Assembly: GCA_907163375.1 (NCBI GenBank)
Contig: CAJQUW010007119.1
Span: 1-64,000, forward strand
Direction: 5' to 3'
DNA length: 64,000 nt
Source: Prostheceraeus crozeri
Taxonomy: Eukaryota > Platyhelminthes > Polycladida > Euryleptidae
Made by a program: the position numbers and the translations under genes. The notes beneath the pieces were generated by a model, which searched no databases, was not told the DNA's origin, and was given only the letters and a program-made list of their open reading frames with translations. Positions 55,401-61,400 of the stretch are shown here, piece by piece; positions within the stretch are counted from its first letter, which is position 1, and each line of letters begins with the position of its first letter.

Positions 55401-58400
55401 AACTACTATTGGAACACGTGATCACAATCCCATCGACAAGATCGTGCCTAAATATGAAAGCCTCCAGGATGCTATCGAATACATCAATCGATCCTTGCCC
55501 ACGTATTTTCAAAAATGCTTGCGATTTGAGGTAGATGCTGGACCTTCTTAAACTTTCTGCGTCGGTGAAAGGACAGTGTTCTTCCTACTTGATAAACCCA
55601 AGGGAAACAGGTCGTCTTATGATATTCCAAATGTGCTGTATAAGATAGCGGCCCCTCGCCATTGTCTCATCTCTACAATTTTATCATTTGATGAAAGTGG
55701 TGTTTCTCTCGTTTGGAAATGTTGTGCAGTTACTCCCATACCCAAAGTCTCCAATCCTCCCCTGACTGATATACGACCAATTAGAATTTTACCTACTCCT
55801 GCCAAGCTTTTAGAGCAAGTCGTACTTTGCTCCTTGAAAGAGAGATTCGTAAGCAATTTTGGATCAAATCAGTTTGGTTTCAAACCAGGCTCCTCGACAA
55901 CCTGCGCCTTACTCTCTATTCAGGACAGCATTTCGAAGTATTTGGACAATCAAGCAACTTATGGCGCGTGTATAATTTCATATGATTTCTCACGAGCATT
56001 CGACAAATTACCGCATCATCAAATTCTCCGTAGGCTACAAGAATGCAATTTCCCGGGTAATTTTGTCTATTGGCTTAAATCATATCTTTCGGACAAAAAA
56101 CAGTTTATTCGCATTGGCAACCATTCAAGCTCTAAGGCGTCGGTCACTTCCGGGATTCCACAAGGATCTATTCTTGGTCCTTTCTTATTTTCTGTTGCTA
56201 CGGGTTTCTGCCAAAGTCAGTCTCCTGAGTATTCAGTAGTGAGATATGCTGATGATACGACTTTTTGTTTTCCTCTTCTGAAAGACTCGTTTGACAATAG
56301 TTTCAAACTAATAATTTCAGAACATCAGCGCATGATTGCTTGGTCTATTTCCATCGGTCTAGCACTAAATGAGAATAAGTGCAAGTATCTCATCATCAAA
56401 AAGAGCAATTATTGCATACCTGATATTCGAATGACAAATTTAAATTGCGTTGATCATCTAAAAGTTCTGGGGGTGACATTTAATTCAAAATGGAATTGGT
56501 CAACCCACATCGATTGTGTCATAAGCAGTGCATCTCGCAAACTTTACGCTTTCAGGTTGTTAAAACCATCTTATCCAAGAAGTTTCCTTATTTCTATGTA
56601 TAACTCACTCGTTCGATCTATAATTGATTACTGTGCGCCCCTTTTTGTGGACATTTCTGCAAATGATTCGACTCGTCTTGAGCGAACGCAGTCAAGATTT
56701 CATCGCTTGATTTGCGGAAAGCATTGTTTTAATGAATCCCTTGCTTCTTTAGAGGAAAGACGTAAGGTGTTTGTTCTACGATTTCTCGGCAAAGTGATGT
56801 CACCGAATCACATATTGTACGATCGTCTACCGCCGCTGTCAGAAACGGGATGATTCATTCTTCCATCACACAGAACAAAACGTCGAGGGTCATCATTCTT
56901 CGTAAAGGCGTGTTCACTATATAATGTCAATATAAAGCGGTAAGTATTGTTTCAATTTTGAACACCTTGTTGTGAGGCAACTGTTGCGATATCTCATTTG
57001 AAGGTAGTGTCCTTCTTTTGTAACTTGTGTAACTTGAATTGTCATGTGCTGTTATTCGATTTTCATTTTGAAATATAAACACTTATTATTATTATTACAA
57101 TTAATAGAATTTTGATGTTTTATAAAGTGCTGCAGGTGGAACCTCCAGCATTTTGGGAGTGCAACTAGTAGAATTTTGATGCTTTACAAAGCGCCGCTGT
57201 AGCAAGTACAATTTTGATGTTTTATAAAGCGCTGCATCTAGTAGAATTTTGATGCTTTATAATGCGCCGAAGGCGAAACCTCCAGCATTTTGGGAGTGCA
57301 ACTAGTAGAATTTTGGTGTTTTATAATGCGCCGCTGTAGCTAGTAGAACTTTGCTGTTTTATAATGCGCCGCAGGCGAAACCTCCAGCATTTTGGGAGTG
57401 CAACTAGTAAAATTTAAGCTTTTTAATGCGCCTAGAATGTATAAAGCATTTTCTCGGCAATTATATCACGCAGGAATTACAACTTTTCGGAGCTCAATTT
57501 TATTTCAAAATGATATGATATGAGGGAGGTTTTGTCAATCAAAATTTCTTGACGTGTATGATGAGTTTCATAATGTACGAGTAATAATATATCCCGCACA
57601 CAGTAGAACAAGAGGAATTGTTTACTTCAAATGTACGGTGTCGGAGAGGGAACCTGCTAGCAAGGAAACATAAATCACGTAGCGGGTAAACAACATAAAA
57701 AGTAACCCACTGATCACCCGAGGGGCCCACTGATCACTAGAAAGGGCCATTGATCGTCAGAGGGGGCCATTGATCGTCAGAAGGGGAAATATGGATAATA
57801 TCAATTGTAATAACTTGTGATCAGAAGGGTCTTATATGCAACGCATCATGAAGATGCTGTCTTAAGAAGGGATAATGCGTTGCTTCATGAATATGTCATT
57901 CCATCTTAGGGGCCCACGTACCTTACCCCCTACCCCTTTACCCCTCCAATTATTTTTCATTTTCTGGTGAATCTCAGAAATGACCCAGATGGCCGTAAAA
58001 AAATCCGGAAGATTCTCTTCCCTGTGAAAATACCAAGGACACAAAATGGACTTCGCATTTGGGAAACAGATGAGAATTATGACGCATGGAATTGCAAATG
58101 ACAATACTATACAGTCTTTTTCCGTAGGTATACTTTCTCTTTGATAGCAGTAGAAATTTCTATTGATCTGCAATAAGATTTAATTGTAAATCTGCTACTA
58201 AATTGACTGCGGGAAACTATAGTTATATAGGGTGGCGCACGTAAACCGCCGGATTTTAAACTTTAATTACTCCTCAAATATTCATCCGATCGTCATGAAA
58301 TTTCGACTCATACTAGTTTGGAGCATAGGATTTATGATGATTATACCTGCTGTACTGAGAATTGTCAGAAAATTCTGATTCTATTGACCGAATGACATGT

Positions 58401-61400
58401 GCTCATTTTGTTGACATCGAAAATCTAGATCAAGTTAATTGGTTTAACATGAATCGTATTCTGCACAACGAATTGTGCGCAGTCTTGAAGTGAATATTGT
58501 TCAGTTACTTCCATGTCATATAAAATACCATTCGACGATTAAATCACTATCTGAAAAGAATCGAACATAGAAGAATGGATGATTATTCGGTTGCAGAACG
58601 AGCAAAATGCGCGGCTTGGTACGAATGGCTCAAGAGTCCAGTGGAGGTACAAAGGCTTTATCATTCAGAGTATGGCAAGAACGCGAGAGCACCGGATGCC
58701 CGTACCATAAAGCGGTGGGACACAAACCTGTTGACCAGTGGTAGTGTGGTGACTGTCAAGCGGGACCGGTCATCTTCTGAACGAACGGAGCAGAATGTAG
58801 AACGAGTTGTGCAGCACTTCGAGGAGGACCCAAACACATCTACCCGTCGTGCATCTGATGCTCTTCAAGTGAGTCGCCGCACTATCCAGCGCATCCTCCA
58901 TGACTATGGATGGCATCCGTACAAGGTCCAGGTGGTGCAGCAATTACACGAAGAAGATCTGGAAAACCGAATGGAGTTCGCAGAACAGGAGCTACAGCGC
59001 ATCCAAGCCAACCCGAGCCATTTAGTGGAACTAACCTCGTCCGATGAACCTCACTTCCATCTGGATGGTGGTGTGAATCGCCACAATTGTCGTTATTGGG
59101 CCAACCAGAACCCTCACTGGATCAAGCAAGAGTCTATGCACTCGCCACGCACCACCGTCTGGGCGGCAATCAGCCAATCAGGTATCTACGGACCGTTCTT
59201 CTTCAACACCTCTGTCAACAAGGATCGGTATCTCAAGATGCTACAGGAGGAATTTTGGCCAGCGGTGCAGTCGGACAGAAGAGGCAGGAGCATCATATTC
59301 ATACAGGATGGTGCACCTCCACACTGGGGACTTCCTGTGCGTGAGTGGTTGAACAAGAAGATACCTAACAGATGGATGGGACGTGGATCTCCTAACATGC
59401 CCTGGCCACCGCGTTCACCTGACCTGACGCCTTGCGATTTCTTCTTGTGGGGTTTTGTCAAGTCCAAGGTTTACCATACACGGCCAACATCCATGCAAGA
59501 CCTGAAGGACCGCATCATACAAGCATTTCAAGAAGTGACAACTAAGATGTGTCGAGAAACTGCTCCAGCCTACCAAAAGCGACTCGAATCCGTCCTCGAG
59601 AATGGAGGAGGACATGTTGAAGTTCGATGACTACTAACACTTTTTTCTTATGTATTTCATTTAATAAATGTTTTCTATGACATTTACCTTAATTCGTTTT
59701 GGTCATTATTGATAAAGACGTGGGGGAGATAAAGGGAAAAGTTTATCATTAAATTTTACATGTTAAGATACATTGTTGGTATGTCAATTTTACTACATGT
59801 CATTCGGTCAATAGAATCAGAATTTTCTGACAATTCTCAGTACAACAGGTATAATCATCATAAATCCTATGCTCCAAACTAGTATGAGTCGAAATTTCAT
59901 GACGATCGGATGAATATTTGAGGAGTAATAAAAGTTTAAAATCCGACGGTTTACGTGCGTCACCCTGTATATCCTATATTATTGCACATGTACATACTTC
60001 TTTGTCGCTCTCTAATTGTCATCTAGTGCGAGTACACTCTCCTAACTGAGCAACACTTCTAATTTCGGTTTCAGTAATATAAGTACCTGGCGGTCTTAAA
60101 CGGCATGATCAGGTTGCTTGCGATTTACATTTGAATAGCAGGCTTTTCTGATGTATGACCAGGTTTTTTGGTTCTCATAGTTAACATCGGTGTAAACATT
60201 AATGGTGCGGCAGCTGGAACGAGCTTCTGCAAGGAATGAGGCCAAAATTGAGACTATCACATATTGATGCACAACCTATGGCTACTATGAAGCTTTGAGT
60301 CTGCCGAGTTCGATCCGGTTCCTCTTCCTCTAAGACAGGGTGAAAGAAAACACAATGCAATGTAATAATGGTTGGTTGATTAAATTTTTCGGCAAAAATG
60401 AGACTTTCAATATTACATCCGATTTAGTGAATTGTAATAAGTCGGAAGCCATAATTTTTGGTATGGAATGTTTTCAGATCATATCCTATCATGTACATGG
60501 AGATTTGCCAATGATGCTCACAAAAATCAAATTTAGAAGTTTCCTGTCGGCAAATAAAACATTTTGACCAATTTTAGTCGAATTTAACCGCTTTCTTGCG
60601 GGCATCACCGATCAGGAGCATGCTAATGACATGTACATATGCTAGAAAAAAGAATTATAGCTTTTGACTTAGTACTTTTCATTTTATCAGAGAAAACTCA
60701 TAAAATCGCATTTGTACCGAAAATTTCAATCTGCAACCCATTGGATGCGAGTTTGTGTTTTATCTAACATAACAAAAACAGAAACCGGGTAGAACTCGGC
60801 GGACGCACAGATTCATTGCAGCCATAGTATGCACGTGATTCTGTGGAAGTCTTATTATCAGCCTCGTTCTCTGCAGAAAACTCGCTCTGGCGGCTGGATT
60901 ACATACGTTATATGTGGACTGTCATTATCAAAGCGCATTCAGACAGCGCCGTTAATCTAAACGAATCATGACAATTCACGCTTCTTTTGGGTACTTCTTG
61001 CAAATTGAATGCCAGCAATTTGACGATCTCAATCCTTCCACTGAAATCGCTCGAGTTTTTGAAAAAAGCATCGATGCTATAAAGTATAGGGAAAAGATCT
61101 TGATGCCGAAACTTGTCAATTTTCTCAATTTGTCATTGACAACTTTTGTGAAATGAGGAGCTATTATATTAAATTTAACGACTTATTGATCTTCACTTAA
61201 TTTCCTATATTGCTACTATGCAGCAACTGAATTATTTATATAAGACATCAATGTTAATTTTTGCTCCAATCAGGTATTTTCCAATACGACATAACAGCAT
61301 GTAAAGTGGAAACCGAATAATGACCATTGCCAAGTTTTGCAATATTAGAAACAAGATTTCCATAAGGAAGTGTATTCCGAGAACTGAATATATTCTCCAA

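Larger units (their letters stand above)
51989..57100 (+). mobile_element. LINE (jockey/CR1 group), interrupted by a second LINE
   Basis: In order on the plus strand: an ORF1-like gene (51989-52734), an endonuclease remnant (52740-53400), a foreign minus-strand LINE (about 53560-55130), the degraded pre-RT region (55160-55560) and the reverse transcriptase (55576-56853). It ends in a (tta)n tail at about 57082-57096. The host gene's intron is interrupted here without affecting its exons. Confidence 0.8.

Noticed and set aside
57105-57432. CRISPR-like array
   Set aside because: No unique spacers between constant repeats; the units are tandem and of two nested lengths in an animal genome.
51554-58023. 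One 6.5-kb element with cagggatgagaa and ttctcttccctg ends
   Set aside because: Sequence next to the 58023 end matches 51567-51604 in direct orientation, so these are two small separate copies rather than two ends of one element.
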